This document shows, one piece after another, positions 48,920 to 57,556 of a stretch of DNA of 64,000 nucleotides. Where the stretch lies: the NCBI RefSeq assembly GCF_009761675.1, contig NZ_QUZH01000014.1, positions 118,128 to 182,127 of the forward strand, written 5' to 3'. The notes beneath the pieces were generated by a model. The model had not been told where the DNA came from. It made no database searches and saw only the letters and a list, made by a program, of their open reading frames with translations. Position 1 is the first letter of the stretch; each line of letters begins with the position of its first letter. The translations under genes and the position numbers were made by a program. The stretch is from Bhargavaea sp. CC-171006 (lineage in GTDB: Bacteria > Bacillota > Bacilli > Bacillales_A > Planococcaceae).

Positions 48920-49092
48920 CAGAGCGCACTTCCTTTCAGCACATCACGCAGCCGCGCAATTGTCTCCCCCGGATCCACGCCCCTGCTGTTGAAAAAGTCC
49001 ACGACAAAGCCCGAGCAGTAGATGAGGCTTGCGGCCGCAATCGCCAGCGCAATCATGGACAGCCAGATATCACTTTTCGATTTTATAGCCAA
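48919..49092 (-). CDS. Small membrane protein encoded between regulator and kinase
   Basis: 57 residues if started at TTG 49092 (AAGGTGG about 8 nt upstream), or 45 from the ATG at 49056. One membrane helix (IWLSMIALAIAAASLIYCSGFVV) is followed by a short tail ending RDVLKGSAL. The TTG start overlaps the end of the response regulator. The stop TGA shares one base with the kinase ATG (TGATG), so translation of all three is coupled. A small membrane protein in this place may tune the kinase (inference). No family is recognised. Confidence 0.6.
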   Translation of the reverse strand: MAIKSKSDIWLSMIALAIAAASLIYCSGFVVDFFNSRGVDPGETIARLRDVLKGSAL

Positions 49093-49762
49093 TGCCCCAC
49101 ACCACCTTCAGGTATCTCGGATTTTTCGGGTCCGCCTCGATTTTCTCGCGTATTTTCCGGATATGGACAGCGACGATGTTGTCGGCGTTGTACGCCTGTT
49201 CGTTCCACACCCGCTCGTAAATGTCGTTGATCGAAAACACACGGCCCGCATTCTGCATGAGCAATTCGGTGATGCGGAACTCTATTGGTGTAAGCTTCGC
49301 CGGCTCACCGTCCACCAGCAGTTCTTTGGACTCCGGGTTCAGCGTCAGTCCGCCCACGCGGATTTCTCCACCCGTGTCGGCGTACGTGCCAAGACGGACA
49401 TAACGGCGGAGCTGCGATTTTACCCTCGCCATCAGTTCCATCGGGTGAAACGGCTTCGTGACATAGTCGTCCGCCCCGACCGACAGCCCGTGGATCTTGT
49501 CGGTCTCCTCGGACTTCGCGCTCAGCATGATGATCGGGATATTCCGCGAATCCCGGATGCGGAACGTCGCTTGGATGCCGTCCATTTCCGGCATCATGAT
49601 GTCGAGGATGATCAGATGCACTTCGTTGTCCTCCAGCAGCCGGAGCGCTTCCGATCCGTCGCCCGCTTTCAGCACGTTGTAGCCTTCATTCTTCAAATAA
49701 ATTTCAATGCCGTCACGGATTTCCTTGTCATCGTCGACGACCAGCACCTGAAACCGTTCCAT
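49070..49762 (-). CDS. OmpR-family response regulator, VanR-like
   Basis: 230 residues from MERFQVLVVDDDKEIRDG, with AAAGGGG upstream; the long N-terminal ORF extension is rejected because it overlaps the divergent small gene. The receiver has Asp triad residues, phosphoacceptor in LIILDIMMPEMDG and Lys in YVTKPFHP. The winged helix contains LTPIEFRITELLMQNAG and VWGIGYKIEK. It pairs with the large VanS-type kinase downstream. Confidence 0.92.
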   Translation of the reverse strand: MERFQVLVVDDDKEIRDGIEIYLKNEGYNVLKAGDGSEALRLLEDNEVHLIILDIMMPEMDGIQATFRIRDSRNIPIIMLSAKSEETDKIHGLSVGADDYVTKPFHPMELMARVKSQLRRYVRLGTYADTGGEIRVGGLTLNPESKELLVDGEPAKLTPIEFRITELLMQNAGRVFSINDIYERVWNEQAYNADNIVAVHIRKIREKIEADPKNPRYLKVVWGIGYKIEK

Positions 49763-49931
49763 ACAGAGCCGCCCCTTTCTTGTTGATTTCATTGTACCGC
49801 GGAAAACTGAAGAAATTGGGAGGGGAAAGATGAAGATTTTCTTAAGGAATAAAAGCGGAGCCGTTCCGTTTCGGGCGCAACCGTTGTATGAATCGCCCCG
49901 TTCCCGGACATTCTGAAAATGGAGGTGCATC

Positions 49932-50093
49932 ATGAGCAAAAACAAAAAAGAGCACAACAAGCCCGGCAGCACGAAAAATCGCGAGGAATACGGCTACGGC
50001 TATGACATCAGCATTGATGACCTGGGAGTCATCGGACAGAATGACGTCGCGAAAAAGCAGAAGCCCCGCGGCAACAAAAGGGAAGAACGCTGA
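49932..50093 (+). CDS. Small basic/hydrophilic protein
   Basis: 53 residues: MSKNKKEHNKPGSTKNREEY, then GYGYDISIDDLGVIGQNDV and a Lys/Arg-rich end. GGAGGTGC precedes the ATG and a strong terminator follows the stop by 1 bp, so it is a genuine short gene. No membrane or signal segment. The layout, a charged tail around a short conserved-looking centre, resembles small sporulation- or stress-associated proteins of bacilli, but I cannot name a family. Confidence 0.65.
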   Translation: MSKNKKEHNKPGSTKNREEYGYGYDISIDDLGVIGQNDVAKKQKPRGNKREER

Positions 50094-50126
50094 AAACGGG
50101 CAGCCGTCCATGACGGCTGCCCGTTT
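50094..50126. terminator. Bidirectional terminator
   Basis: A 15-bp stem AAACGGGCAGCCGTC with its complement, 3-nt loop. It ends the 53-residue gene and the convergent EamA gene. Confidence 0.92.
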
Positions 50127-50132
50127 AATGAA

Positions 50133-51044
50133 TCATTCTTTCTTGGCCCGGATCATCTTCCGGAAGTACGGCGTTTTCTCCTCATCGGAACCGCGCCGAC
50201 CGAAGGTCAGAACGATCAGTCCTCCCAGCAGGAACCCGACACCCGTCCATGCGAAAAAGTTCAACTCCTCGCCCACTATGGCGACGCCGAGAATGGCTGC
50301 CGTGAGCGGCTCGGCGAGGGACAGCGTGACGGCTGTGGCCGCCGGGATCTCTTTCAGTCCCGCTGAGTAAAGCACATAGGCCACGGCAGTCGCGGCAACC
50401 GCGATATAGACGATGACCGAGATGCCTTCTTGGGAGCGGAGACCATCCAGCGGATAAATGAAGAGAAACGGAGACAAGATCAGCGCGCTGATTGTGAACA
50501 CGACGCCGACCGCCGCGGAGGGATCCGCGAATTCCAGGACGATCTTACTTGTCATGGAGTAAGCGGCAAATGTCAGGCCCGCTCCCAGCGCAAGCAGGAC
50601 CCCCATCGGGTTGACTGTAACTTGATCTCCCGTCAATAGCAGCAGGGCGCATCCGGCAACGGCGAGAACCGTGGCCATCGCCCATCTCCTGGACGGTCTG
50701 CGCTTCAGAATGATCCATTCAATGAGACCGGCAAAGACCGGTGCGCTGCCGATACCGGTGACCGTGCCGACCGCTACGCCCGTCAGGCGGACGGAACCGA
50801 AGAAAAAAGGCTGGAACAGCGCCATCGCGACAGCCGCGACCAGCGTAGCTCCCCACGGCCACTCCCCGAGGTTCAACCGGCGCATCGCAACCGCGAAAAA
50901 CAGGAGGATCAGTCCGCCGCCTGCAAGCCGGAGTGCGCCGACTGTCAGCGGATGGACGTTCTCAGGAAGGTAGGACTGAGCAGTTCCTGTGGTCCCCCAC
51001 AAAATGGCGCCGATCAGCACACTGATAAACGGCAGCAGGTTCAT
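50133..51044 (-). CDS. EamA/DMT-family transporter
   Basis: 303 residues, ten membrane helices in two EamA halves. The first half contains FISVLIGAILWGTTGTAQSYLPE and the second YSMTSKIVLEFADPSAAVGVVFTISALILSPFLF and AVTLSLAEPLTAAILGVAIVGEEL. It is a drug/metabolite exporter or importer of the cytoplasmic membrane, substrate unknown. It is single and divergent from the BCCT gene, with a 319-bp gap between them. Confidence 0.9.
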   Translation of the reverse strand: MNLLPFISVLIGAILWGTTGTAQSYLPENVHPLTVGALRLAGGGLILLFFAVAMRRLNLGEWPWGATLVAAVAMALFQPFFFGSVRLTGVAVGTVTGIGSAPVFAGLIEWIILKRRPSRRWAMATVLAVAGCALLLLTGDQVTVNPMGVLLALGAGLTFAAYSMTSKIVLEFADPSAAVGVVFTISALILSPFLFIYPLDGLRSQEGISVIVYIAVAATAVAYVLYSAGLKEIPAATAVTLSLAEPLTAAILGVAIVGEELNFFAWTGVGFLLGGLIVLTFGRRGSDEEKTPYFRKMIRAKKE

Positions 51045-51139
51045 TATGACTTCCCCCTTTTTTCCAGAATTCTGATTCGACTATATCATAACCACAAGGC
51101 CGACCGAATCATCATTTTTCCCGAAACCATTTTGCAATT

Positions 51140-51165
51140 GTTTATCAACTGGTTAAGTTGGGTAA
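51140..51165 (+). promoter_or_regulatory. Sigma-B promoter of the BCCT transporter
   Basis: GTTTAT, 14 bp, GGGTAA, a near-perfect sigma-B promoter. It starts about 220 bp before the start codon, giving a leader of about 190 nt. The rest of the 319-bp gap shows no ORF or known riboswitch. Some osmolyte transporters of B. subtilis also have sigma-B promoters. Confidence 0.7.
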
Positions 51166-51363
51166 CTTTAATCGCAGACAATCAGACCGATCAAAGGGAA
51201 TCCATGCAGAAAGTCCCTGCTTTCCGGTCCAAACGGCACCGTCTTTTACTGAGAAAGCAATGCTGTGGCGGAAATATTCAAACAAAACCGATTTGCTATC
51301 GGTTAAAATCTTTGATAAGGTGGTAAGCTGATTGTCAGGCCAAACCAATTCACAGGGGGAATC

Positions 51364-52863
51364 ATGAAAAAAGTCTCAAAAGTCTTCTATATAACATTGG
51401 CTCTGATTGCGCTGACGGTCGTTTTCGGCGTTATTGCGCCGAAGCAATATGAATCGTTCACCGGCAACATCCAGAGCTTCGTTTCCACATCATTCGGATG
51501 GTATTATCTGCTCCTGATGGCGGCCTTCCTCGTGCTGTCGCTCATCATAGCTGTCAGCCCATACGGCAGGATCCGGCTCGGCAAGGACACGGACCGGCCG
51601 GACTTTTCAACGCCAACATGGATTGCCATGCTGTTTTCCGCCGGGATGGGCATCGGGCTCGTCTTCTATGGTGCTTCCGAGCCACTCTCTCATTATGTCA
51701 TCAGTCCTGCGACAGAAGAAGCGGGTACCAACGCTGCGCTAAAGGAAGGGCTTACCTATTCCTATCTGCACTGGGGCGCACCTGTATGGGCGATGTATGG
51801 CATCACCGCGCTGGCCCTCGCTTTTTTCCAGTTCCGCAAAAACGAACCCGGGTTAATTTCTTCAACATTGAAGCCGATTTTCGGTGATAAGATGAACGGC
51901 CCCTGGGGAACCGTCGTTGACGTACTTGCCGTCTTTGCGACCGCATTCGGCGTCGCGACTTCCCTCGGCTTCGGTGCTGTCCAAATTAACGCCGGCCTGA
52001 ACCATCTGTTCGGAGTCGACATCGGCTTCCTGTCGCAGTTCATCATCATCTTGGTGGTGACCGTGCTGTTCGTCGCGTCCGCCTGGTCCGGACTCAGCAA
52101 GGGAATCAAGTACCTGTCCAATACGAACATGGTGCTCGCTGTTCTCCTGCTCATCATCATCCTTGTCGTCGGACCGACGCTGCTCATCCTGAATCTCTTT
52201 ACAGAGACATTCGGCATGTACCTTCAGAACCTGCTGCAGATGAGCTTCCGCACCGCTCCGCTCGGGGATGACAACCGCAGCTTTGTCGACGGCTGGACGA
52301 TCTTCTACTGGGCATGGTGGATTTCCTGGGCACCATTTGTCGGGATGTTCATCGCCCGCGTCTCACGTGGGCGTACAGTCCGTGAATTCCTGCTTGGCGT
52401 CATCATCATCCCAACCGTGTTCGCGTCATTCTGGTTCGCCGCGTTCGGCACGACGGCGGCATTCGTCAATGACTCCATCACAGACCTGAGCGGCTTCTCC
52501 ACGGAACTGGTCCTCTTTAACATGTTCGACCAGCTGCCAATGTCCATCGTACTGTCGATTATCGCAATTCTTCTGATCGCTTCGTTCTTCATCACTTCCG
52601 CGGACTCTGCGACATTCGTCCTCGGCATGCAGTCGACAAACGGCTCGCTGACGCCGCCGAACACCGTGAAGCTGATCTGGGGCATCGCCCAGTCTACGAT
52701 TGCCATCCTGCTGCTGTATGTAGGCGGCTTGCAGGCGATCCAGAACACAATCATCATCGCCGCGCTTCCCTTCTCCTTCGTCATGATCCTTATGACCATC
52801 GGAATCCTGAAAGCCCTGAAGGAAGAGCGCCGCAGGATGGAAAAGCTTGCAAAAGGAAAATAA
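51364..52863 (+). CDS. BCCT-family betaine/carnitine/choline transporter (OpuD-like)
   Basis: 499 residues and 12 membrane helices. The BCCT signature in the region FIYWAWWISWAPFVGMF is present (here IFYWAWWISWAPFVGMFIAR), as are MGIGLVFYGASEPLSHY and FITSADSATFVLGMQSTNG. These transporters bring in glycine betaine or related osmoprotectants with Na+. GGGGGA precedes the ATG. A sigma-B-like promoter upstream fits induction by salt or general stress. Confidence 0.95.
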   Translation: MKKVSKVFYITLALIALTVVFGVIAPKQYESFTGNIQSFVSTSFGWYYLLLMAAFLVLSLIIAVSPYGRIRLGKDTDRPDFSTPTWIAMLFSAGMGIGLVFYGASEPLSHYVISPATEEAGTNAALKEGLTYSYLHWGAPVWAMYGITALALAFFQFRKNEPGLISSTLKPIFGDKMNGPWGTVVDVLAVFATAFGVATSLGFGAVQINAGLNHLFGVDIGFLSQFIIILVVTVLFVASAWSGLSKGIKYLSNTNMVLAVLLLIIILVVGPTLLILNLFTETFGMYLQNLLQMSFRTAPLGDDNRSFVDGWTIFYWAWWISWAPFVGMFIARVSRGRTVREFLLGVIIIPTVFASFWFAAFGTTAAFVNDSITDLSGFSTELVLFNMFDQLPMSIVLSIIAILLIASFFITSADSATFVLGMQSTNGSLTPPNTVKLIWGIAQSTIAILLLYVGGLQAIQNTIIIAALPFSFVMILMTIGILKALKEERRRMEKLAKGK

Positions 52864-52905
52864 TCACACTGCATGACCCGGCCGGCAATCATAGCATCAA
52901 TAGAT

Positions 52906-52941
52906 AGACCGCCCGTTCCCCATCAAGGGAGCGGGCGGTCT
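52906..52941 (+). terminator. Terminator of the BCCT gene
   Basis: AGACCGCCCG/CGGGCGGTCT with an inner TTCCC/GGGA pairing, then TGTTTG. The T-tract is imperfect. Confidence 0.75.
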
Positions 52942-52991
52942 GTTTGTTTGCCGGCCGCGTGCAGGGTCGATAGTCCGCCGGGTATATGGAG

Positions 52992-54056
52992 TCAAAAGGA
53001 AGTGAGCAGCATCAGGCCCGCATAAGCCGCAGCGATAAAGCCGATTCCCGATAAGGCGGTGAGCCACTTCGGCAGATCCCGCCTGCCCCCGATAAATAAC
53101 AGCGCCAGCAACAGGATCGAATTCGCGAGGAAGAGAACCCCTTCGGGAGACGGATCCATGCGGGCACCAATCGGCATAGCCGGCGGACCCGATAACCGTT
53201 CCGCAAAAGGCGCTGCCCCTTCCGACCGGAACGTCGAGTCGATATCATGGGGCGGCGACAGCTTGCTCATCACAGACGTGAAGAAAAGTACGAACAGGAG
53301 CATGAGGCTTTCCATCCTGAGCCACCATGCAGGCGGATGGTCCTTTTTTGCAATGAACCCGTTGATCGCTGCTGCTGCAAGGAGCGGAATGATGCTCAGA
53401 TGCTTGAGCAGCAGCATCTGACCATAAGGCAGGATCCAGGAGCTCGCATAATCTTCGGCTTTCATCACGAGCAGCATAAGGAAAACTCCTGTTGCGATCA
53501 TAACGGCCATCAGTCCCGCCGCAGTTGGAGTGAACCATTTAAGGAAACCGCGCCAGTCTGGAATGGCATCGGGCTTTGCCGCAACATGAAACAGGATACC
53601 CGCCCAGACGGAAAGTGCCGTCAGATGGACCCCATGGGCGATCAGCCCGGCAGTTTCATCGATTGTAGCGGAATGGCTGCCGTAGGCGATGGCTCCGAAC
53701 GCCGCCAGGATGAGGAGGGCCTGGATAAACCGGCTCAATCCGAACCTGAGCACTGCCGCCAGAAGGAGGGCAGCTGCCATGAGCGCAAGGAAACTGTGTC
53801 CGGCACGGAACCCCGTCGCAATGTCCAAAAATCCCCGGAACCGGTACCCTTCCGGCGCAAGGAGGAACGTCAGCTGAATGACGGGAGCGACCCCCAAAAG
53901 CGGAATGGCTGCAGCAAGCAATGCTTCGGTCCTTCTGCCCAGTTGCGCAACGGGCCTGCGGCTTTCCGGAATAAACTTGAGAGTGATGGCTCCCGCCAAG
54001 ACTGCCATTACTATATAGAGGAAGAAGTCGGACAGGGACGTGAAGGCGATCATCAT
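52992..54056 (-). CDS. copD: CopD-like copper membrane protein
   Basis: 354 residues and about eight to nine membrane helices. The CopD part has FRAGHSFLALMAAALLL, GSHSATIDETAGLIAHGVHLTALSVWAGILFHVAA and LLLKHLSIIPLLAAAAINGFI, with several in-membrane histidines. CopD proteins are thought to move copper across the cytoplasmic membrane. It overlaps the CopC gene by 4 nt. In B. subtilis both parts form the single protein YcnJ; here they are separate genes. Confidence 0.85.
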   Translation of the reverse strand: MMIAFTSLSDFFLYIVMAVLAGAITLKFIPESRRPVAQLGRRTEALLAAAIPLLGVAPVIQLTFLLAPEGYRFRGFLDIATGFRAGHSFLALMAAALLLAAVLRFGLSRFIQALLILAAFGAIAYGSHSATIDETAGLIAHGVHLTALSVWAGILFHVAAKPDAIPDWRGFLKWFTPTAAGLMAVMIATGVFLMLLVMKAEDYASSWILPYGQMLLLKHLSIIPLLAAAAINGFIAKKDHPPAWWLRMESLMLLFVLFFTSVMSKLSPPHDIDSTFRSEGAAPFAERLSGPPAMPIGARMDPSPEGVLFLANSILLLALLFIGGRRDLPKWLTALSGIGFIAAAYAGLMLLTSF

Positions 54057-54622
54057 TTCCTCTTGCGCAACGCCCAGAAGATCACGCCAAGTAGGATGAT
54101 CACGGCAACCAGTAGTCCGAATGTCAGAAAGACACTGCTTCCTTCTTCTGTCTGGTCAGAAGCGTTGCTTTCCTCCGCCGTCTGCTCCCCGCTTTCTGCA
54201 GGATCAGCGACGGCCTCTTCCTCATCGGCCGGATCTTCTTCTGTGACTGGTTCCTCTTCCGCGTCGTCCGCTGAAACGCCCGCAGCCGCCTCGAACGTGA
54301 TTTCTCCTTCAATCGGATGGCCATCCTCACTGACAACATTCCATCCCAAGGTCCATTCACCGTCCGGCAATGGTTCCGCGAGGGTTCCGGTGATTTGATC
54401 GCCTTCGATGTTGATGTCTGTAAACCCGGCCTCGCCTTCCGCTCCGGTCAGGGATAATGTGCTTCCTTCTTCAATTCCCGCGCTAAACGTCAGGGTGACT
54501 TCCTCAAGCGGTTCTGTCACCGTCGCCCCGTCTTCCGGCACTGAGGTTTCCATGTGGGAATGAGCCATTGCCGCGCTGGGGAGGGTAAACGCAAAAACGA
54601 TGGCCAGAATTAGTTTTTTCAT
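54053..54622 (-). CDS. copC: CopC-like copper-binding protein
   Basis: 189 residues. The signal peptide ends at AMA-HSHMETSVPEDG, so the mature protein begins with His, the known Cu(II) ligand. The later SEDGHPIEGEITFEA supplies the Asp and His of the same site. A long acidic linker rich in Glu/Asp/Ala and a C-terminal membrane anchor (about 163-184) with RKRK follow. It probably captures copper outside the cell and hands it to CopD. Methionine-rich Cu(I) motifs are absent. Confidence 0.88.
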   Translation of the reverse strand: MKKLILAIVFAFTLPSAAMAHSHMETSVPEDGATVTEPLEEVTLTFSAGIEEGSTLSLTGAEGEAGFTDINIEGDQITGTLAEPLPDGEWTLGWNVVSEDGHPIEGEITFEAAAGVSADDAEEEPVTEEDPADEEEAVADPAESGEQTAEESNASDQTEEGSSVFLTFGLLVAVIILLGVIFWALRKRK

Positions 54623-54784
54623 AATTTCCCCTTCTTTCCAATTTAGTTTGTTAGGTCAGTCATTATATTCATTCAAAACAGCAGGCGTGTTGGCCGCTGT
54701 TTTCAATTTAAAGCAGTGAATCACAATAAACAACATTGAAGCGAAACACTCCGACACCAGGTATCGTATTGGCATCCTTCCCCA

Positions 54785-54814
54785 TTGACCAGAACCGCCA
54801 GACTGTAATATTAT
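54785..54814 (+). promoter_or_regulatory. Promoter of queT
   Basis: TTGACC, 18 bp, TATTAT. The transcript would start about 20 bp before the preQ1 aptamer. Confidence 0.55.
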
Positions 54815-54840
54815 AGAACTTCGGGCTTTTTTATTGCCTG

Positions 54841-54875
54841 CGCGGTTCGTAACCATCCCGCGATAACAAAACTAA
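54841..54875 (+). promoter_or_regulatory. preQ1-I riboswitch
   Basis: CGCGG pairs with CCGCG around a TTCGTAACCATC loop, followed by the A-rich tail ATAACAAAACTAA. This matches the class I preQ1 aptamer. The ribosome site AAGGGAG begins at the end of the tail, so ligand binding should hide it and stop translation of queT. No terminator is present, in line with translational control. Confidence 0.88.
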
Positions 54876-54889
54876 GGGAGAGAAAACAG

Positions 54890-55381
54890 ATGAAAGTCAA
54901 AACGCTGGCCGTCAATGCGGTCATTGCTGCACTCTATCTTGCCGTCACTGCGCTGATTGCGCCGTTCGGCTTCACAAATATCCAGTTCCGCGTATCCGAG
55001 ATGTTCAACCACCTCGTCGTGTTCAACAAAAAGTATCTGGCCGGAGTTGTTCTCGGCGTGTTCATTTCGAACTTGCTCCTGTCGACGCTCGGCTGGTATG
55101 ACCTGACATTCGGCGTGGCCCACTCGCTGATCTCACTTACGATCACCATCGTGCTGTGCAAGTTCGTCAGGGGACGTGTAAAGGGCATGGTTGCCAACAC
55201 GCTTGTCTTCACGTTCACGATGTTCATCATCGCGATCGAACTGAATCTGGCACTCGGCTTCCCGTTCTGGTTCACGTACGCTACACTTGCCATCAGTGAA
55301 TTTATCGTCATGATTGTCGGCGTACCGGTCATGAACGCCCTGAATAAACGGCTCGACTTCAGCCGGCTGATTGAAGACTGA
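54890..55381 (+). CDS. queT: QueT family queuosine-precursor transporter
   Basis: 163 residues, five to six membrane helices. It matches the QueT family (COG4708): VNAVIAALYLAVTALIAPFGFTNIQFRVSEMFNHLVVFN near the start and a C-terminal NALNKRLDFSRLIE. QueT is the substrate-binding subunit of an ECF-type importer of preQ1/preQ0, used to make queuosine in tRNA. The preQ1-I riboswitch directly upstream is strong support. The ECF energy-coupling genes are not nearby and would be shared. Confidence 0.95.
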   Translation: MKVKTLAVNAVIAALYLAVTALIAPFGFTNIQFRVSEMFNHLVVFNKKYLAGVVLGVFISNLLLSTLGWYDLTFGVAHSLISLTITIVLCKFVRGRVKGMVANTLVFTFTMFIIAIELNLALGFPFWFTYATLAISEFIVMIVGVPVMNALNKRLDFSRLIED

Positions 55382-55390
55382 TCCACAAAA

Positions 55391-55418
55391 AACCCCGGCG
55401 GCTGCCGGGGCTTTTTTT
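55391..55418 (+). terminator. Terminator of queT
   Basis: CCCCGGC/GCCGGGG with a 4-nt loop and seven T. Confidence 0.93.
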
Positions 55419-55470
55419 GGAACCTCCCGCTGACTCATTCCGTATAAAGATTAAGAAGGAGTGATCGAGG

Positions 55471-55662
55471 ATGAGAAAATTTTACCGATCTACACGGGAA
55501 AAGCAGCTTTCAGGCGTACTGGGCGGACTCAGTGAACGGTTCGGGGTCGATGTCAGCATCCTCCGAATCGTGACCGTCGTGTCCGGGTTTTTCACTTCCG
55601 GAATTACATGGCTGATCTATTTTATCGCAGCTGCTGTTATGCCGACGGATAAAGACCTGTAA
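55471..55662 (+). CDS. PspC-domain protein
   Basis: 63 residues, essentially a single PspC domain: RKFYRSTREKQLSGVLGGLSERFGVDVSILRI then a membrane segment (TWLIYFIAAAVMP). Short PspC proteins are common in bacilli near envelope stress systems; they may anchor or sense membrane stress. AGAAGGAG precedes the ATG. It is a single gene ending at a bidirectional terminator. It is not linked to the lia operon, 15 kb away, although function may overlap. Confidence 0.9.
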   Translation: MRKFYRSTREKQLSGVLGGLSERFGVDVSILRIVTVVSGFFTSGITWLIYFIAAAVMPTDKDL

Positions 55663-55694
55663 AACTGACATGTACTCATGCCTATGGATAAAGG

Positions 55695-55726
55695 AAAAGC
55701 GATGCCGCCGGGGCATCGCTTTTTTA
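55695..55726. terminator. Bidirectional terminator
   Basis: AAAAGCGATGCC (55695-55706) pairs with GGGCATCGCTTTT (55711-55723), followed by more T. It serves the PspC gene and the convergent ABC substrate-binding gene. The stem is nearly the same as at 59594-59630. Confidence 0.92.
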
Positions 55727-56731
55727 TTATTCCTTATCCGCCACAAGACCGTCGAATTCAGGGGCTTCCTTCAGGAACTCAAGTTCATAGGAAGAGTTTC
55801 CGAATTCCTTGAGGACCGCTTCGTTGACTTCTGTCGTGTACGTCACACGGCTCATCGCCTGTTCGACGATTTTCGCATCCATCTCCTGGTTTGTCAGGTC
55901 TTTGATGGAGTCGATGGCGATTTGCTGTGCCTTTTCAGGGTTGTCGTTGATAAACGCAACCGATTCATTGTGCGCTTCAAGCAGCTTTGCCGCAAGCTCC
56001 GGCTTTTCCTCCGTCAGCTTGTTGTTTGCAACGAGGACGGTGTTCGGAAGGCTTTCACCGTAGGCAATGTCTTCCGTGCTGATGATGACTTTAGCGCCGT
56101 TTTCGACGAGGATCGAAGCCCATGGCTCCGGAACCGCCGCAAGGTCCACCTTGCCGGATTCGAACATCGCCTGGTAGGACGCCGGGTTGCCGGTCACGTG
56201 GTTAAGCGAGCCGCCGATCCGGGAAGAAGCGAGCTCGTCATTGCCGAGCTGCTGGAGGTACGTTTCGAACTGGACATCATGCGTGCAGCCGATGCCCGGT
56301 GTGATGAAGGTTTTTCCTGCCATGTCTTCGACCGATTCGATGCCGCTCTTCTCGCTTGCGACGACGACCGTTCCGCCGGAAGATGCACCGGCCAGGACTT
56401 TCACTTCCGCACCGTTCGAGAAGTTGTTCAGGACAGGCCCTGGACCGACGAGGCCCGCATCGATTTCACCCGATTTCAGCGCGGCCATGAATGTGCCGCC
56501 GTCAGGGAACGTGATGTACTCCAGCTCGACGGTATCGCCCAGCTTTTCTTCGTAATAGCCGTTTTCCCTTGCCACCATCGCCGGCGCGTGGTCAATGTTC
56601 GGGAAGTAGCCGATGACCATCTTCTCTTTGTCCCCGCCCCCTGCATTGTCCGAATCTCCACCACATGCCGCGAGCAGTGTGATGATGCCGAGCATAAGTG
56701 CCCCAAGCCACCATTTTTTCAAATCCAACAT
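55727..56731 (-). CDS. ABC transporter substrate-binding lipoprotein (sulfonate/nitrate type)
   Basis: 334 residues. Lipoprotein signal with lipobox LLAAC, Cys at about 22. The body is of the SsuA/TauA/NrtA type: MVIGYFPNIDHAPAMVARENGYYEE, ALKSGEIDAGLVGPGP and PEPWASILVENGAKVI. It binds its ligand outside the membrane and passes it to the permease at 56795. It is the last gene of a three-gene operon. The position beside cysK and near metY argues for a sulfur compound, but the ligand cannot be read from sequence. Confidence 0.88.
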   Translation of the reverse strand: MLDLKKWWLGALMLGIITLLAACGGDSDNAGGGDKEKMVIGYFPNIDHAPAMVARENGYYEEKLGDTVELEYITFPDGGTFMAALKSGEIDAGLVGPGPVLNNFSNGAEVKVLAGASSGGTVVVASEKSGIESVEDMAGKTFITPGIGCTHDVQFETYLQQLGNDELASSRIGGSLNHVTGNPASYQAMFESGKVDLAAVPEPWASILVENGAKVIISTEDIAYGESLPNTVLVANNKLTEEKPELAAKLLEAHNESVAFINDNPEKAQQIAIDSIKDLTNQEMDAKIVEQAMSRVTYTTEVNEAVLKEFGNSSYELEFLKEAPEFDGLVADKE

Positions 56732-56794
56732 CCCCTTTTCCGGGCCTCGGCCCGTTTATTAATCAATGACTGAATTCAACCAACGTAAAACCCG

Positions 56795-57556
56795 TCACGA
56801 AGACGGTTCAAGGCCCCACTTTTTCCTGACTTGCTGTTCAAATCGCTGGAACAGGAGCAGGTCGACCGTGACGCCGATGACACCGATGACGATCATGATG
56901 CCGAGCACCATGTCCATCCGGCCAAAGTCGGAAGCATATTTCAATGTGTAGCCGAGACCCGGGCCGGTGCTGAGAAGCTCCCCGGCCATGAGGGCACGCC
57001 ATCCGAATGCCCAGGCAAGCCGCGTGCCGGTGACGAAATACGGCACCGATGCCGGCAGCATGACCCGAAAAAACAGATCCGGGCCGGATGAACCCATCGT
57101 CTGCGCCGCCTTCAGGTAGATCGGCGAGACGTTCTGTATGCCGGTGCGCACATTGATCGTCATGACGATCGCGGCACCGAGCACGATAATGAAGATGACC
57201 GATTTCTCGTTCAGGCCGAACCACATGATGGCAAGCGGCAGCCAGACGATGCTCGGAATACTCTGCAGTGCAAGAATGAGCGAACCGAGCGTTTCATCTG
57301 CCGTCTTGGACTTTGCAAGCAGTATGCCGAGCAGAAGACCGATCAGGAGGGCGATTGCGAGACCGACCAAAAGCCGCATGAAGCTGGCTCCGAGGTCACG
57401 GAACAGCGTACCGTCCGCAATCATTTCACCGAGTGCGCGGAACACGTCGGTCGGCGCCGGCAGGAGGACCGCCGGGATCTGGAACAGCCGGACCGCGAGT
57501 TCCCATACCAGAAACAGGGAAACGAAGAAGACGAGACGTTTAATAGCCAACCGCAT
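56795..57556 (-). CDS. ABC transporter permease (SsuC/TauC type)
   Basis: 253 residues and six membrane helices. The permease-ATPase coupling motif is seen in SSGPDLFFRVMLPASVPYFVTGTRLAWAFGWRALMAGELLS. It overlaps the ATPase gene by 17 nt. It forms the channel of the sulfonate-type importer together with the genes on either side. Confidence 0.92.
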   Translation of the reverse strand: MRLAIKRLVFFVSLFLVWELAVRLFQIPAVLLPAPTDVFRALGEMIADGTLFRDLGASFMRLLVGLAIALLIGLLLGILLAKSKTADETLGSLILALQSIPSIVWLPLAIMWFGLNEKSVIFIIVLGAAIVMTINVRTGIQNVSPIYLKAAQTMGSSGPDLFFRVMLPASVPYFVTGTRLAWAFGWRALMAGELLSTGPGLGYTLKYASDFGRMDMVLGIMIVIGVIGVTVDLLLFQRFEQQVRKKWGLEPSS

